From Vespa crabro (taxonomy: Eukaryota > Arthropoda > Insecta > Hymenoptera > Vespidae): DNA of 64,000 nucleotides. Numbering within the stretch: position 1 is the first letter of the stretch; every line of letters starts with the position of its first letter. The stretch lies in NCBI RefSeq assembly GCF_910589235.1, contig NC_060956.1, forward strand, positions 16,506,999 to 16,570,998, read 5' to 3'. This document shows positions 26,314 to 36,940 of this stretch, one piece after another. A model generated the notes under the pieces. The model was not told the origin of the DNA. It saw only the letters and a program-made list of their open reading frames with translations, and ran no database searches. The position numbers and the translations under genes are program-made.

Positions 26314-29300
26314 GTAGCTTCCTTGTTTCCTTATAGTTAGCTCTGTCGCAAGCGCGCTCTATTATCACGAAATACCCTTTTCAACGATCCTAGACATTCC
26401 TTCATCGAAATCCAGGAAATCGTTTCCAACGATACGAATATAAACTCGATAATGTGCAAGAATATTCTTTGATGTAACAACGATGAACGCAAAAAAACAT
26501 AATTTTAATTTAAGAAATGATTATCTTTCATAATATTCTTTTCGATTAATTTTCTTAATATTATCCATAATGTTTCGAAAGGTATATCTATTAGTACAGT
26601 TATTGTTACGATTGGTTAAAAATTCATTATATTTTTTCTTTTTCACAGAGGGACAGAGAAAGGCTAACTTCGAAGAAACAGAGACAAAAAAGCATGAAAA
26701 TGCAGAAAAAATTATCTCCCTTAGGAAAGATATAAAAGATTTATATGTCGAATATTCTAAAACCAAAAATGTAAGAATTTTATATTAAAACAATTTCAAT
26801 GCGTATTAATAATAAATCTAACATTTTTAAGAACGACGATGTAGCTGAAAGAACGGCTCGAATTAGTCGTGAAACTTCGGCTGTTGTAAGAAAACATGGC
26901 TTGGATGAAGCATTAAAAAAGATCAATGAAGAGAACATACGATTGAGAAAAACGAAAGATTTATTAAAGTATCAATCTGATAAGGTAAGAAATCATTAAT
27001 TATTATAAATCGACATGATCGTATAGCATTTTTTTTTTTTTTAACCACATTTGTTTCATCAGCAAAGGCAAAGGTTGAAAATATTATTGCAAGAACATAA
27101 AGAATTATTAAGAGAAAATAAAAGAAAAATATTTAAAAGAAAATTAGAAGATCCTTTGAGAAAGGTATAAACTTTTTTATTTTATCAAATTAATCATCGA
27201 TTTGATCGAAACTCTTAATTTTCAATAGAAAACAGAAAGTCTGGAGGTCCAACTTGAGCGAATGAGAATGTTGATAATAAAAGCAAATATAGTTCGAAGA
27301 AAATACAAATCCGTACATTGCAAATTGAAACAAAGATCAGTCACTTATGCTTCTTCATTGAAAGAGTTAGAAGATGATATAAAAGAACACGAAAATGAAA
27401 TTAAACGTTTACGAGTATAATTCATATCTTACAATTAACGAAAATTTAATGAAATATTATATTATCTAAAGTAAATTAATTCGTTACATTCAGGTAGTAA
27501 AGGAAGAAGCTATCGAATTGAAATACAGCATGCAAGAAAAACTCATGAAACAAGAAATCGAAATAGTTAATAATAGTAACGAACAAGAGAGTATCATTCA
27601 AGATTACAGGTTCGTAATAAAAATATGTTAGATAAAAATATTATATTAAAAAATTATGTGATCTTTTTTATAAAAATTCATATGGATACTTTAGATTTGA
27701 TTCTATTCGAATTTAAAGGAAACGTGTCAAGGAAAGAAAAAGTGAATTAGAAAGATTAGAAAGAACGATCTTTCCTGTTCGTCTACGAGAGGATTACGAT
27801 TCTGTACAAGCAATGAATTATGGACAAGATGCAAAGAACGAAATAACAAAGAAAGAATTGACACGATTGGAGGAAGCGTTTGCCAAGCTACGCAATGTTA
27901 CCGGTGTCTCCATGTCGGAGGACATTTTAAACCGGTTTCTAGGACAACGGACGACCAAAGAGAATCTTCAAAAAATGAGGACCAACATGGAAGATGAAAA
28001 AATGGATCTCGACAGAAAAAGACAAGAGTTGTTGAGCGAGATCGAAACTCGAAAATTTACCGAAACAAAAAATGTCGAAGAGTGAGTTTTATTTATAGAT
28101 ATTATTTATGAAATTCACTTTACGAGATTTAAAAAAAAAAAGAAGAAGAAAAAACCAACAACAAACAATTGATTACAGAAACGCTGAAGAGACAGAAAAA
28201 TTCAATAAAAACATGGAGGAGGAACGTGTCCGTCAGATGAAAGCAGAAACTGAATGCGAACGAATCAGAGAACTTTTAAAGCAAATAACCAAAGTATTAG
28301 AAAAATTGTTCGACAAATTGCAAGTGAGTAATAGCTTTTAAAACACGATACTAATTACAAAAGAAATTTCAACATTTTGATTATTAACGAGTAGCATTCT
28401 CCGTTTTCTCGATCATAATCTAAACGCCGTAGGCGTACCATGCAACCGGTAAGTTATTATCTTACAGTAATCGCTCATAAATATGTATCGATTGATTGTA
28501 TTTGAAACAAGTAGAAGCAATACTGAAATTACATTTATTACATTTATACGTGCATGAATTATACGACGTATACGATTTATGTACATTAAAAAACAAAAAA
28601 AAGAAAACAAAAAAAAACAAAAAGAAAGAAAGTAAAAAGAAGACATAAAAATTCCAAAGTTTAAAGTTCGATGTGTTACAAGGAAGAATAAAGGTCATTT
28701 CAAATACCTTTTATCTTGAACGCGATTTTTCTATCTAAATAATTTAACATTAAAAAGACAAGATCTTTCTAATGTATCCCTTTATAAATTATTCTTAAAG
28801 AATGCCGATTTTTTTATCTCGAAATTGAAGAAAATAATCTTTCGAATATCACGACGAGATAGATCGACGGCTAATCATATGCGTATCTCACACGAAGAAC
28901 GCTTAACATATTCGAAGCACGATTGTAAAACCCTACGAAGAATTAACACGTTGGTCATGAAAGGCATTCCGAAAATCGAATTGACCCTTCGGTATACTCG
29001 CATCGAAGTGAAGGTTCGATGGAAATAACGTGTAGATCACTAATTAAATTAGTGAAACCACCTTTAATGACGTCCACTGCTATAAATGGGGTTCTCTTCG
29101 TACGTTAGAACCAAACATTTATCCTTTGAGTTTAACATCCTGAAAGTAAGCCTATATATCGAGAACCAATGGATTTTCTTTCGAACTGCTTCCGAGCTGT
29201 AATTCTCACCTCGTCGCGATGCATTAACACCTTCGTACTCGATCGAAAACAAATAGTTCGGCAGGGAACAAGTGAAAAATCGAATATTGATTCTATCGAT

Positions 29301-30360
29301 GGTACAAGCTACATACCTGGAAGTTTGACTTGTTAATTCAACTTCAAATTCGTTCGCGCTGTTCGTCTAACCAACGATAGGGTCAATGTATTCTTTAACC
29401 TTTAACCCATAGAGATAATACAATATGTATTATATATAAATTTTTAAAAATATATACTTGTATGTAAATTTCATATACGCTTATATCATGATGTAAAATA
29501 TATCTAAAATCATCGTAAAATATATCATAAAATATGCATTCGATATATTTGCAGAAAAATTTTTATTTTTTTTTTTTTATTTTGAAATAAATAAAGATAA
29601 TAGCCATGTAATAAGATTCATCTTATATATTTATTGGATTGGCTAATAAATAATGTCATAATATTCAATATTTTATATCTAAATAAAAAAACAACAAATA
29701 ATATAATAATATACATAACAGAAATAAAAAAACAACGACAATAATAAAATAAACTTTAAAATAAAAATAAAATTTTTAAAATACTAATGTTATTTGTTTA
29801 AATATAAAATAGTGCAAATTTCGGCATTAGCCAACCTAATATACGTTTTTTTTTATTTGAATAAATTGCTTGTGTGTATGTGTTCGTACTAACTTTCCTT
29901 TCTTTTTATAGAATACAACGGATTCTAATACCATCGTTAAAGAAAATTTAACCATACCTTCTGACTCAACGAAGCTATTATCGTTGTTGAATGAAATTGC
30001 TCAAAAACTTACCGATGCTTTTGACAAACAGGACGTGTACTTCGAAATATTTGACAATGTATTAACGGAAAAGGTTAGAATGTTTCAAAAAAATCTTCTT
30101 ACATCATTTTCAAAAATATATCATAGAATTGTACTCATACCTTATAGCTTGAAACAATGTCTATCACAACTTCGTTAGAAGGCAAAGCTGTACGCGTTGA
30201 AAATGTTCCACTCTTTTCGAAATTTCCAACATGGACATCTTCAGCGATACCACTTTCGGAAGACGAAGAAGAAGTGCCAACGAGAAATACTTTGAAAAGA
30301 CAAGCACAATTATTAGTCGATACAAAAAGTCGAAGAAAAGGACTGGGTTTCAAAAGATAA
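25341..30360 (+). CDS. ODAD3: Outer dynein arm docking complex subunit 3 (CCDC151-like), 10 exons
   Basis: Exons that join in frame: 25341-25434, 26649-26770, 26832-26984, 27063-27164, 27229-27414, 27494-27609, 27719-28081, 28179-28323, 29912-30073, 30148-30360. All introns are GT-AG. The product is 551 aa, close to the roughly 600 aa of animal ODAD3. It is almost entirely Lys/Glu/Arg-rich coiled coil, with no signal peptide or membrane segment. Two stretches identify the family: the ATGV-type block at residues 318-344 (VTGVSMSEDILNRFLGQRTT), matching the family's ATGxxxxxxxxxRFLxQxxT motif, and the C-terminal tail with SEDEEE (518-523) followed by TRNTLKRQAQLLVDTKSRRK. ODAD3 helps dock outer dynein arms on ciliary and flagellar microtubules, so in an insect it should act in sperm and chordotonal neurons. 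Exon 1 begins at the first usable ATG. An upstream non-coding exon cannot be excluded. The exons are CpG-rich, unlike the next three genes. Confidence 0.9.
26279..26310. repeat. (CT)n microsatellite in ODAD3 intron 1
   Basis: Pure CT run of about 16 units. It is the last GA/CT microsatellite before the gene cluster. Confidence 0.95.
29634..29839. mobile_element. Mariner-like MITE in ODAD3 intron 8
   Basis: The left end TTGGATTGGCTAAT and the right end, whose reverse complement is TTAGGTTGGCTAATGCC, form short terminal inverted repeats close to the TTGGGTTGGC ends of mariner elements. Both ends are flanked by TA, the expected target-site duplication. The 206-bp AT-rich interior has no coding potential. 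It accounts for part of the 1.6-kb intron between 28324 and 29911. Confidence 0.6.
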
Positions 30361-30372
30361 AATTTTCTCGAC

Positions 30373-30440
<68 letters not shown>

Positions 30441-30474
30441 GTTATTATTATTATTATTATTACTATTATTATTA
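30373..30474. repeat. (TTA)n microsatellite at the ODAD3 3' end
   Basis: About 34 TTA/ATT units with one GTT and one ACT interruption start 13 bp after the ODAD3 stop codon. The tract therefore lies in the 3' UTR or terminator region and separates ODAD3 from the RCL1 promoter. Confidence 0.95.
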
Positions 30475-30835
30475 TCTATCTATCTTTTTCTCTATTTATT
30501 AATGAAATTAATTATACATAGAATTTGTAAATATCGGAACGCCATATTGAATTGCAGTACTGCTTAAGTATTATATATCTCATATAAATTTGAAAATGAC
30601 TACGCTAATGATGACAAAGTTAATAACTAATATCACTTTTAATAATATTTATTTTATGATACTAACACATTATTTTAAAAAAAAATGTGTGAAAAATTAT
30701 AATATGTGAAGTATTCAATAGAATAATTAATTAACAACACTTGTAATCGAAGAAAATCAACGAATACTGGTAGAGTCATATTCACTTCCAAATTATAAAT
30801 GGAATGTTGTGTGTATACATTAATTTGTATTAAAT

Positions 30836-32444
30836 ATGCCGGCAAAAATACAAAATAAGGTTTTAATATATGAAGGGTGTAATTATTTAAGATATCGTCT
30901 TTTATTATCAACATTGTCAGGAAAACCAGTACGTATTATTAATATTAGAACTAAAGAAGATGATCCTGGATTAAAAGGTTAGATTTGAGGTTATACATGT
31001 GTTGTGTGAAATTAAATTGTATACTAATACATAGTATATATTGTTATAGAATATGAGATAAGCTTCATACGTTTATTGGATAAAATTACTAATGGTACTA
31101 GAGTAGAATTAAACGAAACGGGTACTTCTTTATATTATAATCCTGGTTTATTAAATGGTGGAGAGCTAGAACATGATTGCAGCTTGCAACGTGGAATTGG
31201 ATATTATTTAGAAGCTGTCATTATTTTAGGACCTTTTTGTAAAAAACCTATAGATATCAAACTTAGAGGAGTTACGAGTAATACATTGGGTATGTCATTT
31301 TTTAAGTGCAAGTATATAACATAGTTTATTTTTTTATGACATTTCTTTTATATATTCTAAACAGATCCATCTGTGGATAGAATTAAAGCAGCATGTATAC
31401 CATTATTAAAAAGATTTATAGTAGATACAGATATTGAACTTACTATTAAAAAGAGAGGAATGGCACCGTTAGGAGGTGGAGAAATACATTTCAAATGTCC
31501 ACTTTGTCGTACTCTCAAATCTGTACAGGTAATTTTTATTTTCAAGCATCGTTATATTTTATATAGATATATATCTATATAAAATATATTATTTCAAAAT
31601 TGATATTATTCTATCTTTTATAAATTTATATATTTATTATTCGTAGCTTCAAAATAGTGGTATGGTAAAACGTATTAGAGGAGTTTCTTGTAGCGTACGT
31701 GTTTCACCAGCAATTGCCAATCGTATGGTTGAATCAGCCAAAGGTGTATTGTTAAAATTTTTACCAGATATATACATACATACGGATCACTGTAGAGGTG
31801 CAGTTAGTGGCAAATCACCAGGTATTTATCAAACATTATTTAATAAGTTTACATTTTTAATATTTTATGCTGCTATAATATAGATTACACATACATCAGG
31901 TTTTGCAATAAGTTTGACAGCTGAAACAACCAATGGTATTTTTCTCAGTGGAGAAGCTTGTTCACCTTTAATGATAACAGGTTCTTTACCTTGTGTACCA
32001 GAAGATCTTGGAAAAGAAGCAGCTATGATGTTACTTGATGAAATTTATCGGTAAAAATAAAAAGAATTTATATTCAATCTTTATATTAAAGAAATTAAAA
32101 TAAATGTTTAAACACACTGTCTGACTTAATAGAAATGGATGTGTGGATTCTCCATTTCAAAGTATGGCAGCAATATTTATGGTACTTGGTAAAAAGGATG
32201 TGTCCAAAATTGTAACAGGGCCTTTAACCCAATCAATGTAAGTAGCATATTATTGTAAACAATGTATAATAGACTAATGATTTAATTATATTTGTATAGG
32301 ATACAATTTTTAAGAGATTTACGAGATTTTCTCGGTACAGTTTTTAAAATTGAGCCTATTAAAGAAGAAGATGAAATAAAGGAGCAAGTAATGTTGACTT
32401 GTGTTGGTATAGGTTATACTAATTTGAGTAAACGTACTTTGTAA
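30836..32444 (+). CDS. RCL1: RNA 3'-terminal phosphate cyclase-like protein, 7 exons
   Basis: Exons: 30836-30977, 31050-31289, 31365-31528, 31647-31821, 31900-32050, 32133-32237, 32300-32444. Every junction keeps frame and gives 373 aa, the same length as human RCL1 as I recall it. Diagnostic stretches are the N-terminal YEGCNYLRYRLLLSTLSGKP, SFIRLLDKITNGTRVE, RGIGYYLEAV, the repeat-like PDIYIHTDH...SGKSPG, GGCVDS-type NGCVDSPFQS, and the C-terminal CVGIGYTNLSK. RCL1 belongs to the RtcA cyclase fold family but is not an active cyclase. It works with the GTPase BMS1 in the nucleolar small-subunit processome during 18S rRNA maturation. The gene starts 475 bp after the ODAD3 stop codon on the same strand and converges with ADAT1. 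It is CpG-poor, which fits a broadly expressed, germline-methylated gene. Confidence 0.96.
31553..31588. repeat. Perfect 36-bp palindrome in RCL1 intron 3
   Basis: The 18-base arm TATATTTTATATAGATAT is followed directly by its exact reverse complement, with no spacer. In RNA it would form a weak A-U hairpin. It sits 25 bp after the donor at 31529. Confidence 0.85.
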
Positions 32445-32541
32445 AATATTTATATTAGAAATATTTTTTAAAATATAGCATTTTTCTAATTTCTAAATTG
32501 TAAATATTTTTAAAATCACATAATTCATATAAATATATTCA

Positions 32542-32547
32542 AATAAA
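32542..32547 (+). terminator. Candidate poly(A) signal of RCL1
   Basis: An AATAAA hexamer lies about 100 bp after the RCL1 stop codon, inside the 182-bp gap that separates it from the convergent ADAT1 stop codon. It is the only canonical hexamer I noticed there. Confidence 0.5.
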
Positions 32548-32626
32548 TTCACATAAAAATTATTACAAATTGTATATATTATATTCATTACCTACATATA
32601 TATTTTCAACATATTATACGTTATTT

Positions 32627-34002
32627 TTACAATATAAAATCTTGCAAGTACAATGGTTTATCTGGCCAAGAAATAAACAATTCTCTCTTCAATTGGTTCC
32701 AAGTATTTTGATATTGTACAGACCATTGCTTGCAATCATAATATGTAATTTTCTTTGGATGGAATATATCTGTTTTAATGTTATTATACTTATCACAAAT
32801 TTTTAAACATGTTTCTAGAAGAGCACGTCTACTAATAAGTAAGTTATGGCCCTTTTTTTTTTTAGTTACTCCTTGCTTTCTGCCTTGTACCGCTATTTCT
32901 AAATCACTGTAGATATTTTATGAATTATTACTGCTATTGTTATTATCGTTTACAACAGATTTTTATTTTATATATATATAAAAATATAAACCTGTTTCTC
33001 ACAGCACACCATATGATACTTGATGGACATGGATTTATTCTTTTTCCTTCTTTTCTCTGAGCAAAAGCAATGTCTGCTTGAAAGATTTTAGGAATATGTA
33101 ATTTATTACTAAATCTTTTAGATAAACCACGTTCCATGGCTTCTAGTGAGAAAGGGCAGCCCTTACCAATAGTAATACTTTCCAATTTTATTCTTGAAAT
33201 TAACAATGATAAAAGTGAACCTTGTATTCCAATAATATTCCATCTACAACATTATGATATATCTAATATATAATTATATTCTTTCTTCAGTTAATACATT
33301 TCTAGGTAAATTATTTATCACATACTTTGCCATTTTATCTGAACACGATAAACTTAATGTGGGATCTCCTCTACCAGGTTTTGTTCGTAATGGACCAGTT
33401 ATATGATAATTAGCTCCTGGTAACTTGGGATCTTGATGTTGTTCAGTTTTTAAGCATTTTGCTCCTGTTCTATGTATGTCTGTATTTGTTTCACTAACAG
33501 ATAATTCTAATGTTATCTTTTCTTTATCATCATGCATTGTCTTTCTAATTTTTGTAGGGCATTCTTCCTCATTTATGTCATCTTTAGGAAGTATAGAACA
33601 ATCTCCACAAGGACTTTGACTGGAGAAAAAATGAAATGATATGCTAGGATACATTTCTAATTTATTCTCTTTGTTTATGAATAAAATATCACTTTTAAAA
33701 CCATTTAATACAATATCTATTTGATCGTACAAATAACGTAAAAAGGCACGTCTTGCGAGTATTTCTGCATGAGAATCACTCAATCTAGAACCTCTTTCAT
33801 GCGGAGCAGTTTTAACCAATTCAGACTCTCCTAAACATTTTGTACCTGTAGCAAGTGATACTACAGACAAAGATTCACATTCTGTTTTCAAAAGGATTCC
33901 TGACAATATCGTCCATTCGTTATCTGTTGGTTTCCCACTTTTTTTTAATCCATTATATTTTTCAATACAAAGTTTTGCTACTTTATTCGGAAAATCGTTC
34001 AT
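32627..34002 (-). CDS. ADAT1: tRNA-specific adenosine deaminase 1, 3 exons
   Basis: Exons in transcript order: 34002-33326, 33243-32992, 32906-32627. They join in frame to 402 aa. ADAT1 converts adenosine 37 of eukaryotic tRNA-Ala to inosine. The deaminase zinc site is intact: H78-A-E80 in the SDSHAEILARR segment, C132 in SQSPCGDC (131-135) and C220 in LSLSCSDKMAKWN. The family block RTGAKCL...PGANYHITGPLRTKPGRGDP lies just before C220. E80 is the expected proton shuttle. The first intron uses donor GTATGT right after the third zinc ligand. If it were read through, the frame would end about 17 codons later. The C-terminus is shorter and less conserved than in vertebrate ADAT1. The start codon lies only about 80 bp downstream of the reductase stop codon, in the same orientation. 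Confidence 0.95.
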
Positions 34003-34077
34003 TGTGCTTTTTTAATACTTATAATCGTATTAACTGTTATAATTTATAATTCAATATATTATTTTTATCCGCTTAAT

Positions 34078-34083
34078 TTTATT
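34078..34083 (-). terminator. Poly(A) signal overlapping the reductase stop codon
   Basis: On the - strand the last codons read TAT-TAA-TAAAAT, so an AATAAA hexamer overlaps the stop codon. Cleavage 15-30 nt later would give the reductase mRNA an extremely short 3' UTR and end it before the ADAT1 start codon at 34002. Confidence 0.55.
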
Positions 34084-35457
34084 AATAAACATTTTTTGGA
34101 TCCCATGCATATTTAATTTGTGGGAGATTTGATAAAATTTTCATTTGTTTTGCATCAATAATAAAATTTAAATTTATATTATCTCGTATATGTTCTTTTT
34201 TTACAGCCTTAGGAATGACACCTAAGAGAATTACAAAATAAAATTACTTTATAAATAATATCTGACAATAATTAATATTAATAATAGCATAGTTACCAAT
34301 GCCTTGTTGTAAAGCCCATTTCAACAATAATCTTGCTGGAGATACATTAAGTTTTGAAGCAATATCATTAACAACAGGATCTTTAAGAAGATTTGTATTG
34401 ATACTTGTACCTAAAGAGGAATATGCTTGTACATGTATTCCTTCCGCATTACAAAATTTAATTAATTCTTCTTGACGATAATGTGGATGACATTCTACCT
34501 GTATATTCAGGATAAAGAAATAAATACATCATATAATGATGAAGTAGTTAGATTAAAAGATATTGCATTTAACATACTTGATTAACTGCAGGTTTTACAC
34601 CATAATAATTATTCAGTAATTGTTTTAAATGATCTACAGTATAATTAGAAACACCAATAGATCTTATTAAACCTTGTTTATGTAATTCTACTAGTTTTTC
34701 CCAGGTACAATCACGCAAATCTTTATTTTGTTGAGAACTTTCAGAAATACGTGCAGCTCCAGGCCAATGTATCAAATATAAATCAATATAAGAAAGACCA
34801 AGAGATTTGAGAGATTTTAAAATGGATCGTTGTATACCTTCCGGATCTCCATTTTCAGTAGGTGCTTTATAAAAAAAAAAAAATAAATAAATATAATTTA
34901 ATATTTAACAATTATTATTACAATATTACTATAAAAAAAAAAGAAAAAACAAAGACTTGTTTGAAATCATACCTAATTTAGTAGTGATAAAGATATCTTC
35001 TCTTTTAAGATTATATTTGGGCAATAATTCCTTTAAAGCATCACCAATATCTTCTTCATTCCTATATACTACTGCTGTATCTGAACAATAAGAATCAAAT
35101 CATATAAAAATATGAGAAATATTAAAATTATTATAAATAAGAAAATGTAAATATATCATTCAATAGACTTACCAATCGATTTAAAACCTACTTTCAAGCT
35201 TTCATCAATTACCTCATAAATAGTTTCTTTGCCATGTATTTTATAAGTTCCAACTGAAAATGCAACATACAGCAAATAAAATAATGACTGTAATACAATA
35301 TATATTTCATGTGTTTTTAAATTTATTGTAGTTGATAAAAAAAAATTTTTTTTAAGTTATCAATATTATTATATCTTATTTTAGAAGCATGCTCACTTCC
35401 AATAAGTGGCATACTATAACCACTTGAAAGTTGAATACATTCACTTGCAATACTCAT
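34082..35457 (-). CDS. Aldo-keto reductase, 6 exons
   Basis: Exons in transcript order: 35457-35397, 35253-35173, 35080-34973, 34864-34578, 34498-34297, 34221-34082. They join in frame to 292 aa, a normal size for a single-domain (beta/alpha)8 AKR. The catalytic tetrad is complete: D48 and Y53 (IDTAVVYRNE), K82 (ITTKL) and H116 (LYLIHWPG). Other family marks are MPLIGIGTYK near the N-terminus, RSIGVSNY, the VNQVECHP block across the exon 4/5 junction, and VIPKAVKKEHIRDN for NADPH phosphate binding (the usual Ser after IPK is Ala here). It should be a cytosolic NADPH-dependent carbonyl reductase. The overall type resembles the glyoxal or prostaglandin-F synthase-like reductases annotated in insects, but the substrate cannot be told from sequence. 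Only one plausible start codon (35457) precedes the first conserved block. Confidence 0.95.
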
Positions 35458-35588
35458 ACTTTAATTTGTTTACTAATTATATAAAAAAAGAAATTGTAAA
35501 TTACATGCAACTGGTTTTAGATACAGTGACCATAGAGTCATGATTTCTTTGATACAATGCTGATTGACAAAGCTTTCTGAAGGTAAAA

Positions 35589-35602
35589 CCAGATGGCGCT
35601 CC
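35589..35602 (+). promoter_or_regulatory. CTCF-like motif upstream of the reductase
   Basis: The sequence CCAGATGGCGCTCC contains the AGATGGCGC core, which resembles the AGRKGGCGC core of CTCF sites. It lies about 130 bp upstream of the reductase start codon, at the boundary between the CpG-poor gene cluster and the CpG-rich DNA to the right. One match to a short motif is weak evidence. Confidence 0.3.
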
Positions 35603-35771
35603 AATCAACACAGTTTTTTCACGAAAATTGATAATTTAACTTTACAATATCGAAGAATATTATAAATTTTATATTCATTACAAAATTATCTTTTTATAAT
35701 AATTTCAACAATTTATATAAAATGTATTAATAATAAAAATTAATATGAATTTGTAATATAGACAGAAAATA

Positions 35772-35864
35772 ATGTCTACATAATAGTTCATCAAAGATCT
35801 ATAGAGGTCTACGAAGCAATTCGTTGATGATCTACAGAATATCTACGAAGTATTTCATCAATGT
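35772..35864. repeat. Degenerate tandem repeat, about 33-bp unit
   Basis: The pattern TCTAC..A...TTCATCAA occurs about 2.5 times: a partial copy ending TAGTTCATCAAA, then GATCTATAGAGGTCTACGAA, then GATCTACAGAATATCTACGA at 35829. It lies about 0.3 kb upstream of the reductase gene. Confidence 0.5.
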
Positions 35865-36895
35865 GTGAAGGTCAATAAACTTATTACTACTACATTCAAG
35901 TGTTCAATATTTACAGGTAGATTAACTGTGCAATACCAATGTTTACTTTTCCATATATATATATATATATGTATATATAATATGTATATATATTAATTTA
36001 ATTAATTTCTTTGGGTAATGAGATATGTTTAGATGAAATCTACTACGTTGTACACATGTTTCATCTTTCACATTTTTATTTTTCATAAGCATAACGGTAT
36101 AAGAAATAAATAAAATTTAAAAGGCAAATCGTACATTGAAAAAATACTGGTATCGTATCGCACATTCTTCTCCATCAATTTCAATGATTCAATATGCATA
36201 TTCTATAGAGAGCAAGACGGATTGTACACGGCATACCCTACTCTATCATAAAGATTTAAATAGTGGGGACGCGACGGAGCATGGAAAGCGAAGAGAAGCT
36301 ACAAAGCCATCGGAGAAGTTATTCATACATAGGAGATACATATTGTACGTCGAGGTATGAGCGAGACGTTCGTTAGGAGCTTCCTCGATAAACATCTCAC
36401 GGCAGCGCTTCCTCCGAACGTGTGTGCGCGTAACTCGCGTTAGGCTTGTCAGAAAATTAGTAATTCTAAGCTGCGTATTCTTTCTCAATCGAACGACTGT
36501 GTCATCTGTACACACGCACTACGTTTACACACGTGTCCAACATATCCACGGACGCTAATTACTCGGCGCCGATCGTACCTATTTAAACTTCTTTACGTTT
36601 TCTTCTCCTCTTTTATTTTATTTTATTATTTTCCTTTTTATCAAGAGTATGTACGTAAGTATATAAGTGCACGTAAGTATGTAAGTACGTAAGTATATAC
36701 GTTCATTCGATTATATATGATATTTATCATAATAAATTTTCGAGTTGTACAAGAAGGATTTCTATGAAAGATTTCTAAAGTTGATGTCTATGTTTTAATT
36801 TAATTTAATTTAATTAAAGGTAGTTACTATAATAACTAATGAAATAATAATGATCTCGTTGTTCCTTTGAGTGATATAATTAACTGAAAAAAAAG

Positions 36896-36898
<3 letters not shown>

Positions 36899-36940
<42 letters not shown>
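36899..36940. repeat. (TA)n microsatellite
   Basis: About 20 TA units preceded by an A-run. Confidence 0.95.

Noticed and set aside
30231..30521. 96-codon ORF with a poly-Ile tail at the ODAD3 end
   Set aside because: Out-of-frame reading of the last ODAD3 exon running into the (TTA)n repeat.
31357..31545. - strand ORF inside RCL1
   Set aside because: Antisense shadow of RCL1 exon 3.
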